Part shown: in pieces, positions 19,487-26,844 of the stretch
Layout: the number at the start of each line of letters is the position of its first letter
Numbering within the stretch: position 1 is the stretch's first letter
Origin: Azonexus hydrophilus DSM 23864
GTDB lineage: Bacteria > Pseudomonadota > Gammaproteobacteria > Burkholderiales > Rhodocyclaceae
DNA length: 64,000 bases
Reading direction: 5' to 3'
Assembly (NCBI RefSeq): GCF_000429605.1
Contig: NZ_KE386925.1
Coordinates: 737,112-801,111, forward strand
Translations under genes and position numbers: made by a program
The notes under the pieces: model-generated
What the model was told of the DNA's origin: nothing
The model's input: only the letters and a program-made list of their open reading frames with translations
The model's database searches: none

Positions 19487-20659
19487 TCACTCCGCCAGGA
19501 AGGCCTTGATCAGCGGCAGCATCCGCTCGACCAGCTCGCGGGCGTCAGCCTCGCTGAAGTTGAGCGGCGGCAGCAGGCGGATCACGGTGTCGCCGGTGAC
19601 GTTGATCAGCAGGCCGGCAGCCAGGCCCCGCTTGACCAGATCGCCGCAAGGGCGATCGAGTTCGATACCGATCATCAGGCCGTGGCCGCGGATATCGACC
19701 AGACCGGCGACCCCGGCCAGCCCCTCGGCAAAACCCTGACGGATCAGCGCACCGATCCGGGCGGCGTTGTCGAGCAGGCCTTCTTCCTCGATACATGCGA
19801 TGGTGGTCAGCGCTGCCGTGCAGGCGAGCGGGTTGCCGCCGAAGGTCGAACCATGGTTGCCCGGCCCGAACAGGCCGGTGGCCCGCCCGCCGGTCATGCA
19901 GGCACCGATCGGTACGCCGGAACCCAGCCCCTTGGCCAGCGTCGCCACATCCGGCTGGACGCCGACCTGCTGGTAACCGAACCATTTGCCGGTGCGCGCC
20001 ATGCCGCACTGGACTTCGTCGCAGATCATCAGCCACTCGTGGGCGTCGCACAGCTGGCGCACGCCTTGATAGTAGGCCGCATCGCACAGATGAATGCCGC
20101 CCTCGCCCTGAATGATTTCCAGCATCACGGCGACGATGTTGTTGTGGTGTTCGGCGACGGCGCGGACCGCCTCGAGATCGCCGTAAGGGACGCGGATGAA
20201 GCCGGCGACCAGCGGCTCGAAACCGGCCTGCACCTTGCGGTTGCCGGTCGCCGACAGGGTCGCCATGGTGCGGCCGTGGAAGGCCTTTTCCATGACGATG
20301 ATGGTCGGCAGTTCGATGCCCTTCTTGTGACCGTAGTAGCGTGCCAGCTTGATCGCTGCTTCGTTGGCTTCACAACCGGAATTGGCGAAGAAAACTTCGT
20401 CCATGCCCGACAGCGCGCACAGCTTGTCAGCCAGTTGTTCCTGGCCGGTCACCCCGTAGAGATTCGAGGTGTGCAGCATCCGCCCGGCCTGCGCCGCGAT
20501 CGCAGCGATCAGCTTGGGATGGGCGTGACCCAGGGTATTGACGGCGATGCCGGACAAGGCATCCAGGTATTCCCGCCCCTCGGTATCCGTGATCCGGCTG
20601 CCGGCGCCATGGCTGAAAGCCACCGGCAAGCGGGCGTAGGTATTCATGACATGCGACAT
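19487..20659 (-). CDS. argD: acetylornithine aminotransferase
   Basis: From the start at 20659 (MSHVMNTYARLPVAF) the protein has 390 residues. It is a class III PLP aminotransferase with FFANSGCEANEAAIKLAR, ICDEVQCGMARTGKWF and the PLP-lysine in DVATLAKGLGSGVPIGA. It makes N-acetylornithine from the semialdehyde. A start four codons later (MNTYAR) is possible. It is the first gene of a run argD-argF-argG-DUF2788-ppnP-yajQ and has a leader with a terminator-like hairpin. Confidence 0.96.
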   Translation of the reverse strand: MSHVMNTYARLPVAFSHGAGSRITDTEGREYLDALSGIAVNTLGHAHPKLIAAIAAQAGRMLHTSNLYGVTGQEQLADKLCALSGMDEVFFANSGCEANEAAIKLARYYGHKKGIELPTIIVMEKAFHGRTMATLSATGNRKVQAGFEPLVAGFIRVPYGDLEAVRAVAEHHNNIVAVMLEIIQGEGGIHLCDAAYYQGVRQLCDAHEWLMICDEVQCGMARTGKWFGYQQVGVQPDVATLAKGLGSGVPIGACMTGGRATGLFGPGNHGSTFGGNPLACTAALTTIACIEEEGLLDNAARIGALIRQGFAEGLAGVAGLVDIRGHGLMIGIELDRPCGDLVKRGLAAGLLINVTGDTVIRLLPPLNFSEADARELVERMLPLIKAFLAE

Positions 20660-20672
20660 GAGGCAACCCCAT

Positions 20673-20699
20673 AAAACGAAAACGGCGGCTACCGCCGCC
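20673..20699 (-). terminator. terminator-like hairpin in the argD leader
   Basis: On the minus strand GGCGGC, loop GGTA, GCCGCC (plus 20684-20699) is followed by GTTTTCGTTTTAT, the layout of an intrinsic terminator. It lies 25 bases before the argD start and downstream of a candidate promoter. No gene upstream on this strand needs terminating, because parA is divergent. It may therefore act as an attenuator; the regulator is unknown. Confidence 0.55.
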
Positions 20700-20766
20700 G
20701 GAACGATCACAACCCGTACCGGCAAATAAATCCGGAAAGAGTTGCAGAAAGCTGAATGTTAAGTGA

Positions 20767-20794
20767 AAAATAGCGCCTTGTATAGAACGGTCAA
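20767..20794 (-). promoter_or_regulatory. candidate sigma-70 promoter for the argD operon
   Basis: On the minus strand TTGACC (20794-20789) and TATTTT (20772-20767) are separated by 16 bases. Transcription would start near 20760, giving a leader of about 100 bases that contains the hairpin at 20673-20699. The -35 box ends four bases before the divergent parA start codon. Confidence 0.45.
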
Positions 20795-20797
20795 ACC

Positions 20798-21574
20798 ATG
20801 CGAATCGCCATATTCAACCAGAAAGGCGGCGTCGGAAAGACGACCACCACGCTCAATCTCGGCGCAGCCCTGAACCGCTCGGGCAACCCGCCGCTGTTGA
20901 TCGACCTCGATCCTCAGGGTCACCTGTCGAGCATCCACGGCCAGGCGCCACTCGATGCCGGACAGAGCCTGTTCGCCTTTTTCCAGGATTTGCGCACCCT
21001 GCAGGAACTCGAGGTTGAGTGGGAGCATATCGGCCGCCTGATCCCCGCTCACCAGCAACTGATCAAGGTCGATTCGATCTTCGGTAAAGGACCGGCCATT
21101 CTCAACAAGTTGCGCCATGGCCTGGACGTCCTCGAGGAAGCCAATCCGGAACGGCATTGCCTGATCGACTGCTGTCCCTACATCGGCGTGCTGGCGCTGA
21201 ACGCGATTTTCGCCTGCGACTGTCTGGTCATCCCGGTATCCACCGATTACCTGTCGCTACAGGCCGCCGACCACATCACGCGAACGCTGCAGGTTCTGGA
21301 ACCGGTGATGAAGCGCCGTGTCCCGCGTTACTACCTGCTGACACGCTTCGACCGCCGCCGCCGGATGAGCGAGGACGTACGCAACCGCCTGCGCGAACGC
21401 TATGGCGACGAAGTCATCGATACGGTGATTTCCGAGAATGTGACGGTGGCCGAAAGCCCCTCACTGAATCAGGACGTGTTCCGGCACAACGCCAGCAGCA
21501 CGGGCGCCCACGATTACCGGAAACTGTTCAACGAACTGCTGGAACGCGGCAGCCTGCCAGTCACGACGCGCTGA
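20798..21574 (+). CDS. orphan ParA-family ATPase
   Basis: The 258-residue protein begins MRIAIFNQKGGVGKTTTTLNLG, the deviant Walker A motif of ParA/MinD ATPases. It has LLIDLDPQGHLSSIHG and a later CLIDCCPYIGVLALNAI that fills the switch II position. It should position a cargo on the nucleoid or membrane by ATP-dependent dimerisation. No ParB or parS-type repeat is seen nearby, so this is not an evident chromosome partition locus. It is divergent from argD and overlaps the tail of a convergent 76-residue gene by 14 bases. Confidence 0.88.
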   Translation: MRIAIFNQKGGVGKTTTTLNLGAALNRSGNPPLLIDLDPQGHLSSIHGQAPLDAGQSLFAFFQDLRTLQELEVEWEHIGRLIPAHQQLIKVDSIFGKGPAILNKLRHGLDVLEEANPERHCLIDCCPYIGVLALNAIFACDCLVIPVSTDYLSLQAADHITRTLQVLEPVMKRRVPRYYLLTRFDRRRRMSEDVRNRLRERYGDEVIDTVISENVTVAESPSLNQDVFRHNASSTGAHDYRKLFNELLERGSLPVTTR

Positions 21575-21791
21575 TCAGATCGACCACGTCTTCGTAGTTG
21601 ATCGACCCCAGGCGGCCGTTCATGCTGACCTGATGGTGCTTGCACTCCAGAATTTCGCAGTAGTTGTAGATCTGCGCGACCTTGCGGCGAGCCTCTTCCT
21701 CATCCCGACCGTAGAAAGAGAGATGCTCAACGATAACGCCATTACGCGTCCGTATCCGGAAAAGGTACTTGCTTATCGTCCCAGCGAGCAT
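21561..21791 (-). CDS. small unknown protein, 76 residues
   Basis: I do not recognise this gene. The product (MLAGTISKYLFRIRTRNGVIVEHLSFYGRDEEEARRK...) looks like a small alpha/beta protein with two Cys (YNYCEILECKHH) and no signal or membrane segment. The ATG at 21791 is preceded on the minus strand by TTGAGG, an acceptable ribosome site. Its last 14 bases lie opposite the parA tail. Coding character is supported by the plausible amino-acid composition and start, not by any family match. Confidence 0.6.
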   Translation of the reverse strand: MLAGTISKYLFRIRTRNGVIVEHLSFYGRDEEEARRKVAQIYNYCEILECKHHQVSMNGRLGSINYEDVVDLISAS

Positions 21792-21897
21792 AAAAACCTC
21801 AACAGATCAAAGCTGTATGAGGAGTATATGCAGTCGTTTCGAGAAACACAACGAATTCACCTGCCTGTGTCGCCACAATGTGGTAAAAATTTGTTGT

Positions 21898-23163
21898 TCA
21901 GCGATCCGCCAGCAACCTGACCTCGCGCTGCGGGAAGGGAATCTGCACACCATGCTCGCGGAAGGCCTGCCAGATGGCCAGATTGATGTCCGAAACGACG
22001 TTCATCTTGCCGTTTTCCGGATCGGCCACCCAGAAACCCAGTTCGAGATTGATGCTGCTGTCGGCAAACTGGGTGAGCAGCACCCGAGGCGGCGGGTCAG
22101 GCAGCACCCGCGGCTGGCGCCGGGCCGACTCGACCATCAGGCGCATCGCCAGTTCGAGATCGCTGTCGTAAGCCACACCGACCGTCGTACTCAGACGCAG
22201 GCTGTTGTCGGAATAGGTCTGGTTCTGGACCACCGTGCCGATCAGCATTTCATTGGGCACGATGAATTCAATGCCGCCCGGATTACGGATGACGGTATAG
22301 CGCGTGGTGATCTGGCTGACCACCCCGCTGTCAGCGCCAATCTGAACGATATTGCCGATGCGGATCGAACGCTCGAGCAGGATGATGAAACCGGACACGT
22401 AATTGCTGGCGATCTTCTGCAAGCCGAAACCGAGACCGACACCAAGCGCCCCGGTAAACACCGACAGGGCAGTCATGTCGATGCCGACCATCGACAGGCT
22501 GACCAGCACGGCCAGCACCGTCAGCACGGCCCGGGCAACCCGGACGCCGACGATACGCAGATTGCCGTCGAGCGAGCGCATGCCCATCAGGCGGGCCTCG
22601 ATGACGCCGGAGATCCACAGCGCAAAGACCACGGTCAGGAATATGGTCACCAGACCACTGAAAATCAGCCACAGGTTCAGTTGCTGCTTGCCGATGCTGA
22701 AACCGACCTGGGTCATCGCCTCGATCACGAACGGTGCCAGATCGGTGATGTACAGCGCCAGCCAGCCCCAGACCAGCGTGGCGATCAGCTTTTCCCAGGA
22801 AGTCAGCCAACTGGCCCCGGGAAAGGCCTGGCGCAGCACATAGACGACACTGCGGACCAGCGCCATCGACGCCAGCAAGGGCATCGCCACCTGCAGCACG
22901 GTCACCGGCATGAAGGATTTGAGCGCCATCTGAGTCGCGCCGGTCAACACCATCCCCGACACCGGGAAAGCCAGGCGCCCGCCGAGCTGGCGGAAGCGTC
23001 CGCCGGCATCTTCACGATGCGTCCGTTGCCACCAGTGGGCGATCCCCCAGGCCAGCACCAGACAACTGCCCAGTGCGACCAACTGCCAGACGAACAGCGG
23101 ATCGCCGAAGTCCGCCAGTAATTTGCCGATCAGGCTCAGCGCCTGACGCGTCGACTCATCCAT
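21898..23163 (-). CDS. MscS-family mechanosensitive channel
   Basis: The 421-residue protein has several N-terminal hydrophobic segments. It then has the pore-lining helix and beta domain of MscS: ALSVFTGALGVGLGFGLQKIASNYVSGFIILLERSIRIG and ITTRYTVIRNPGGIEFIVPNEML (both cited in part). It should release solutes from the inner membrane during osmotic downshock. The N-terminal part is longer than in E. coli MscS, with about five predicted helices. It overlaps the RsmB-like gene by eight bases. Confidence 0.93.
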   Translation of the reverse strand: MDESTRQALSLIGKLLADFGDPLFVWQLVALGSCLVLAWGIAHWWQRTHREDAGGRFRQLGGRLAFPVSGMVLTGATQMALKSFMPVTVLQVAMPLLASMALVRSVVYVLRQAFPGASWLTSWEKLIATLVWGWLALYITDLAPFVIEAMTQVGFSIGKQQLNLWLIFSGLVTIFLTVVFALWISGVIEARLMGMRSLDGNLRIVGVRVARAVLTVLAVLVSLSMVGIDMTALSVFTGALGVGLGFGLQKIASNYVSGFIILLERSIRIGNIVQIGADSGVVSQITTRYTVIRNPGGIEFIVPNEMLIGTVVQNQTYSDNSLRLSTTVGVAYDSDLELAMRLMVESARRQPRVLPDPPPRVLLTQFADSSINLELGFWVADPENGKMNVVSDINLAIWQAFREHGVQIPFPQREVRLLADR

Positions 23164-24421
23164 TCTGCTTCTCCAGCACGGCGGCGAAGAAGCCGTCCGT
23201 ATCGTGAAGATGCGGCAGCAGATGCAGCATGTCGCCGCTCACGGCCACGCCCTGGCGGGCCAGCACCTGTTCGGCCGGCACCAGGCGGAACGCCGGATGG
23301 GCGGCCAGGAAAGCGTCGACGATGCGCTCGTTTTCCTCGGCCAGCAGGCTGCAGGTGGCATAGACCAGCCGTCCGCCCGGGCGCAGCAGGGTCGCCGCCG
23401 CAGCCAGGATGCTGGTCTGCTTGGCGGTCAGTTCGGCAATCGACGCCGCGTCCTGGCGCCATTTCAGGTCGGGGTTGCGCCGCAGCGTGCCCAGCCCCGA
23501 ACACGGCGCATCGACCAGCACGCGATCGACCTTGCCGGCCATGCGTTTCACCTTCTGGTCACGCTCGTGCTCGATGCGCACCGGATGGACATTGGACAGC
23601 CCCGAACGCGCCAGACGCGGCTTGAGTTTGCTCAGGCGGCGCTCGGAAACGTCGAGCGCGTAAAGGCGGCCGGTATTGCGCATCTGCGCACCGAGCAGCA
23701 GCGTCTTGCCGCCGGCGCCAGCGCAGAAATCGACGACCATCTCGCCGCGTTTGGCTTCGACCAGCAGCCCCAGCAACTGACTGCCTTCGTCCTGCACCTC
23801 GAAAGCCCCGCCCAGGAACAAGGGATGCTTGGCCAGCGCCGGCTTGTCGCGCAGGCGGACCGCCAGCGGCGACCAGGCACCGGGTTGGGCGGCAATGCCG
23901 GCTTCGGCCAGTTGGGCGAGCAGGGCCTGACGGTCGGTTTTCAGGGTATTGACCCGCAGGTCCAGCGGCGCCGGTCGGTTCAGCGCTTCCGCCAGGACCG
24001 GAATTTCATCCGCGGTAAAACTCGTCAGCAGGCGCTCGTAGAGCCAGTCCGGCAGGTCGCAGCGCACCGCTGGCGACAAGGCCGACTCGTCGAACGCCGC
24101 CACACCGGCCAGCCAGGCTTCCTCGCCGGCTTTCAGCACCGGGGCCAGCTCGCGCAGATTCCAGCCACGCACGACCAGCAAGGCAACCAGCAGACGCCGC
24201 CGGTCGGACAGATTGTCGGCACAACGCGCTTCGATACTGCGCCCCCGGCGCAGGACCGCGAACACCGTTTCGGCGACGAAACCGCGATCGGCGTGACCCA
24301 GCTGGCGATGCTCACGGAAATAACGCGAGACCACGGCGTCGGCCGGATGATCGAAATTCAGCAACTGCCCCAGCAGGATTTCGGCGTGGGCAAAGAGGGC
24401 GGGCGTGAAGCGGACTTTCAT
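23156..24421 (-). CDS. RsmB/NOP-family RNA cytosine-5 methyltransferase
   Basis: The 421-residue protein has a C-terminal SAM methyltransferase fold with VVDFCAGAGGKTLLLGAQM. It also has the two NOP-family catalytic cysteines, in DAPCSGLGTLRRNPDLKW and YATCSLLAEENE. It is predicted to methylate cytosine-5 in rRNA or tRNA. The N-terminal region is the NusB-like or RNA-binding part typical of RsmB relatives. It overlaps the DUF3108 gene upstream by four bases (ATGA) and mscS downstream by eight. Confidence 0.9.
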   Translation of the reverse strand: MKVRFTPALFAHAEILLGQLLNFDHPADAVVSRYFREHRQLGHADRGFVAETVFAVLRRGRSIEARCADNLSDRRRLLVALLVVRGWNLRELAPVLKAGEEAWLAGVAAFDESALSPAVRCDLPDWLYERLLTSFTADEIPVLAEALNRPAPLDLRVNTLKTDRQALLAQLAEAGIAAQPGAWSPLAVRLRDKPALAKHPLFLGGAFEVQDEGSQLLGLLVEAKRGEMVVDFCAGAGGKTLLLGAQMRNTGRLYALDVSERRLSKLKPRLARSGLSNVHPVRIEHERDQKVKRMAGKVDRVLVDAPCSGLGTLRRNPDLKWRQDAASIAELTAKQTSILAAAATLLRPGGRLVYATCSLLAEENERIVDAFLAAHPAFRLVPAEQVLARQGVAVSGDMLHLLPHLHDTDGFFAAVLEKQNG

Positions 24422-25422
24422 GGTTTTCCTGACGGCATTTCCGGCCCGGTGCCGGAAATATCTAGCGTGATGGCAAGCTGGGTGTAACTGTCACCTTTTT
24501 TATCGGTAAAGCGGATTTTAACCGGCAGACGCTGCCGATCCAGCGCAATCCAGATCTCGGTCAGTGTTTCACCCGCAGCGCGCAGGTGCAAGGTACGAAA
24601 ACGGCCGGCCGGCGTCTCGATCTCTTCCTCGCCAAGCGAATCCAGTTGGTAGCGCTCGTAGCTGCGACCGGCAACCACACCTATCGTCGATCCATTTTCC
24701 GGCGACCGGAGATAAGCCAGTTGATAAATCAGCGACAACAGATCCTGCGTACCCGGCGCAATCTTGAGCACACTGCCGTCGCGCTCCAGCCTCACCTCTC
24801 CGGTCGCCCAGTCGAAATCGGCGTTATCTCCGCGCGGCTTGCCATTGCGCAGAATGCGGAAGCCCTCCGGCTGCAGGCCATGCGCCACCAGCCGACCGAA
24901 GCTTTCATGCTCCTGGCGCAAGGGCTTGAGCAAGGCGACCAGGCCGCTGGTCTCGATCATGCTGCTCAGGTGATAACTGCCATCACCCGGAAAGTCCCAT
25001 TGATGCAGGGCCCGCCCGATCTGCATGCCAAGAGACTCCTTGACCACCACAAAGGCCAGTCGGCCGCTACCCGACAAGACCGGCTCAACGGCAGGCGGCC
25101 GGGGCGGACTGACCGCCTCGTCTGCCACGGCAGTCGCCAAAGCATCGTTCGCCGCGGCATCATCCCGGGCTGGCATCGCTTCCAAGCCAGCAGCGGTATC
25201 AACCGGCGGCACCGGCGCAGGCGCGGGGATTGGCTCGACCGGCGGCTTCGGCCGGGGGGGTGGCGATGGTTCGGGAACCGGCAACGGCGGCAAGGCTCGC
25301 AACTCGGCCTTCAGGGGGACGCTCTCCGGCGGCTCCCCGAACATCCCGTAGTCGATGCCGAACAAGGCGAAGGCATGGACCAGCAAGGAAAGCAGCAAGG
25401 CTGCGATGAACAGCTTCCGCAT
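24418..25422 (-). CDS. DUF3108 domain protein with proline-rich N-terminus
   Basis: The 334-residue protein has an N-terminal membrane anchor (LFIAALLLSLLVHAFALFGI). A Pro-rich linker follows (residues about 45-75, including PSPPPRPKPP), then a DUF3108-like domain with the pattern DGSYHLSSMIETSGL and EIWIALDRQRLPVKIRFTDKKG. The anchor plus Pro-rich stretch resembles TonB-like periplasm-spanning proteins; the role is unknown. It starts 5 bases after purN. Confidence 0.82.
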   Translation of the reverse strand: MRKLFIAALLLSLLVHAFALFGIDYGMFGEPPESVPLKAELRALPPLPVPEPSPPPRPKPPVEPIPAPAPVPPVDTAAGLEAMPARDDAAANDALATAVADEAVSPPRPPAVEPVLSGSGRLAFVVVKESLGMQIGRALHQWDFPGDGSYHLSSMIETSGLVALLKPLRQEHESFGRLVAHGLQPEGFRILRNGKPRGDNADFDWATGEVRLERDGSVLKIAPGTQDLLSLIYQLAYLRSPENGSTIGVVAGRSYERYQLDSLGEEEIETPAGRFRTLHLRAAGETLTEIWIALDRQRLPVKIRFTDKKGDSYTQLAITLDISGTGPEMPSGKP

Positions 25423-25427
25423 CGGGT

Positions 25428-26075
25428 TCAGCGCAAGGCTGGCGCCAGTAACGCGTCCTGTTCGAACACCTCGCCAGCAACCCGGACACGCCCGTCAACC
25501 AGGGTCAACCGGCCTTCGGCAAACCAGCGCACGGCCTGCGGATAAACGCGATGCTCCTGACGCAGGACACGAGCCGCCAGGCTCGCCTCGTCGTCGTCGT
25601 CAAGCACGGCGACTGCCGCCTGAACGACCACCGGGCCATGATCGAGTTCAGCAGTGACGAAATGCACGGTGCAGCCATGAATGCGCACCCCTTCGTCCAG
25701 TGCCCGCTGGTGCGTGTGCAAACCGGGGAAGGACGGCAGCAAGGAAGGATGGATATTGAGCAGACGGCCCGCATAGTGGCGGACGAAATCCGGCGTCAGA
25801 ATGCGCATGAAGCCGGCGAGAACGACCAGGTCCGGGGAAAATTCGTCAATGCAGGCAGCGAGCGCCGCATCGAAGGCCTCACGGCCGGCGAAGGCCTTGT
25901 GATCCAGGCAACGCGTCGCGATTCCGGCAGCGGCGGCCGTTTCCAGTCCCTTGGCATCCGCGCGGTTGCTGATCACGGCGGCAATATTGACGGGGAGACG
26001 CCCCGCATCGCGCTCGGCGATCAGTGCCTCCATGTTGCTGCCCCGGCCAGAAATCAGGATGACGATGTTTTTCAT
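25428..26075 (-). CDS. purN: phosphoribosylglycinamide formyltransferase
   Basis: The 215-residue enzyme contains LISGRGSNMEALI at the phosphate site, GFMRILTPDFV, the catalytic LLNIHPSLLPSFPG and HFVTAELDHGPVV with the catalytic Asp. It transfers a formyl group from 10-formyltetrahydrofolate to glycinamide ribonucleotide in purine synthesis. It lies 2 bases after the upstream lipoprotein gene. The partner gene purM is at 39.6 kb, not adjacent. Confidence 0.97.
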   Translation of the reverse strand: MKNIVILISGRGSNMEALIAERDAGRLPVNIAAVISNRADAKGLETAAAAGIATRCLDHKAFAGREAFDAALAACIDEFSPDLVVLAGFMRILTPDFVRHYAGRLLNIHPSLLPSFPGLHTHQRALDEGVRIHGCTVHFVTAELDHGPVVVQAAVAVLDDDDEASLAARVLRQEHRVYPQAVRWFAEGRLTLVDGRVRVAGEVFEQDALLAPALR

Positions 26076-26077
26076 GT

Positions 26078-26800
26078 TCAGAAACCTACAGGAAGAAAGA
26101 TGGCCGTGGCCACGGATTGCGTCATCCGCGACAAGGTGCGGCCGTTACGGTCGGCAACAACCTGGGCAATCAGGTCAAGCAAGCCAATGACACGACCGAA
26201 CTCCCGTTCGAACGAGAGATTGCGATTGGCCGGATCAAGTTCATTGGACAGCAGGAAAAGCTCGCCGCCGGCACGCCGGTCCTGGCCGAGCTTCCAGATG
26301 GCGACTTCCATATTGCGCGCCGCATTGTATAACTTGGTTTCGTTCAGGCTGTCGAGGACGTAGAAGTCGTCCTTGTGCTCGAAGGCAGCATCGACCATGG
26401 TCAGCAGGCCGAACACCAGCGCCGCCACACGATCACCGGAAAAGCCTTCGGAAAACGCCAACTGCGCGGCAAAGCGCTCGCGCTGACCAAGGAGTTCAGG
26501 CCAGTCATGATGGAGTCTCCGGCGCAGCCGATCGACGGCAGCCTCCCGGCTGGGCAGTCCGGCCTGGCGCCACTCGCGCGGGTTGCGCTTGTAGAGTTTG
26601 TCGGCAATCAGCAGCAAACCATCGACAATCTCGCGCCGCGTCGTATCGGCAATGCGATCAACCTCGGTTTTCAGCAGATACCGGGCATCAACCCGGGTTT
26701 CGGTACGACCGTCACTGCCCATGCGGGTTGAGCAGGCACCCAAAAAACCCGCCAGCAAAAGGCCGGCAAGGAGATTCGCGCCAAGGCTCAAACGTCTCAT
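26078..26800 (-). CDS. putative lipoprotein of unknown function
   Basis: The 240-residue protein has a lipoprotein signal (LLAGLLLAGFLGACSTR, Cys about residue 23). A helical body follows with no known domain that I recognise, e.g. SFEREFGRVIGLLDLIAQVV near the C-terminus. It should be anchored to a membrane on the periplasmic side. It is the first gene of a run with purN, DUF3108, RsmB-like and mscS, and is divergent from mutL over a 44-base gap with a symmetric ATTATAAT. Confidence 0.8.
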   Translation of the reverse strand: MRRLSLGANLLAGLLLAGFLGACSTRMGSDGRTETRVDARYLLKTEVDRIADTTRREIVDGLLLIADKLYKRNPREWRQAGLPSREAAVDRLRRRLHHDWPELLGQRERFAAQLAFSEGFSGDRVAALVFGLLTMVDAAFEHKDDFYVLDSLNETKLYNAARNMEVAIWKLGQDRRAGGELFLLSNELDPANRNLSFEREFGRVIGLLDLIAQVVADRNGRTLSRMTQSVATAIFLPVGF

Positions 26801-26830
26801 GCGAACGTTCCGGGGAATGAAGGAGGCCGC

Positions 26831-26838
26831 ATTATAAT
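26831..26838. promoter_or_regulatory. symmetric -10 box between the lipoprotein gene and mutL
   Basis: ATTATAAT contains TATAAT on both strands. On the plus strand (26833-26838) it would place the transcript start at about the A of the mutL ATG (26845), implying a leaderless or nearly leaderless mRNA. On the minus strand the start would lie about 24 bases before the lipoprotein ATG. No convincing -35 box is visible for either direction. Confidence 0.4.
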
Positions 26839-26844
26839 CCGGGC

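Noticed and set aside
20798..21574. The ParA gene as a plasmid or integrated-element partition locus.
   Set aside because: No ParB, replication gene, integrase or iteron-like repeat lies nearby, and both flanks are housekeeping genes.
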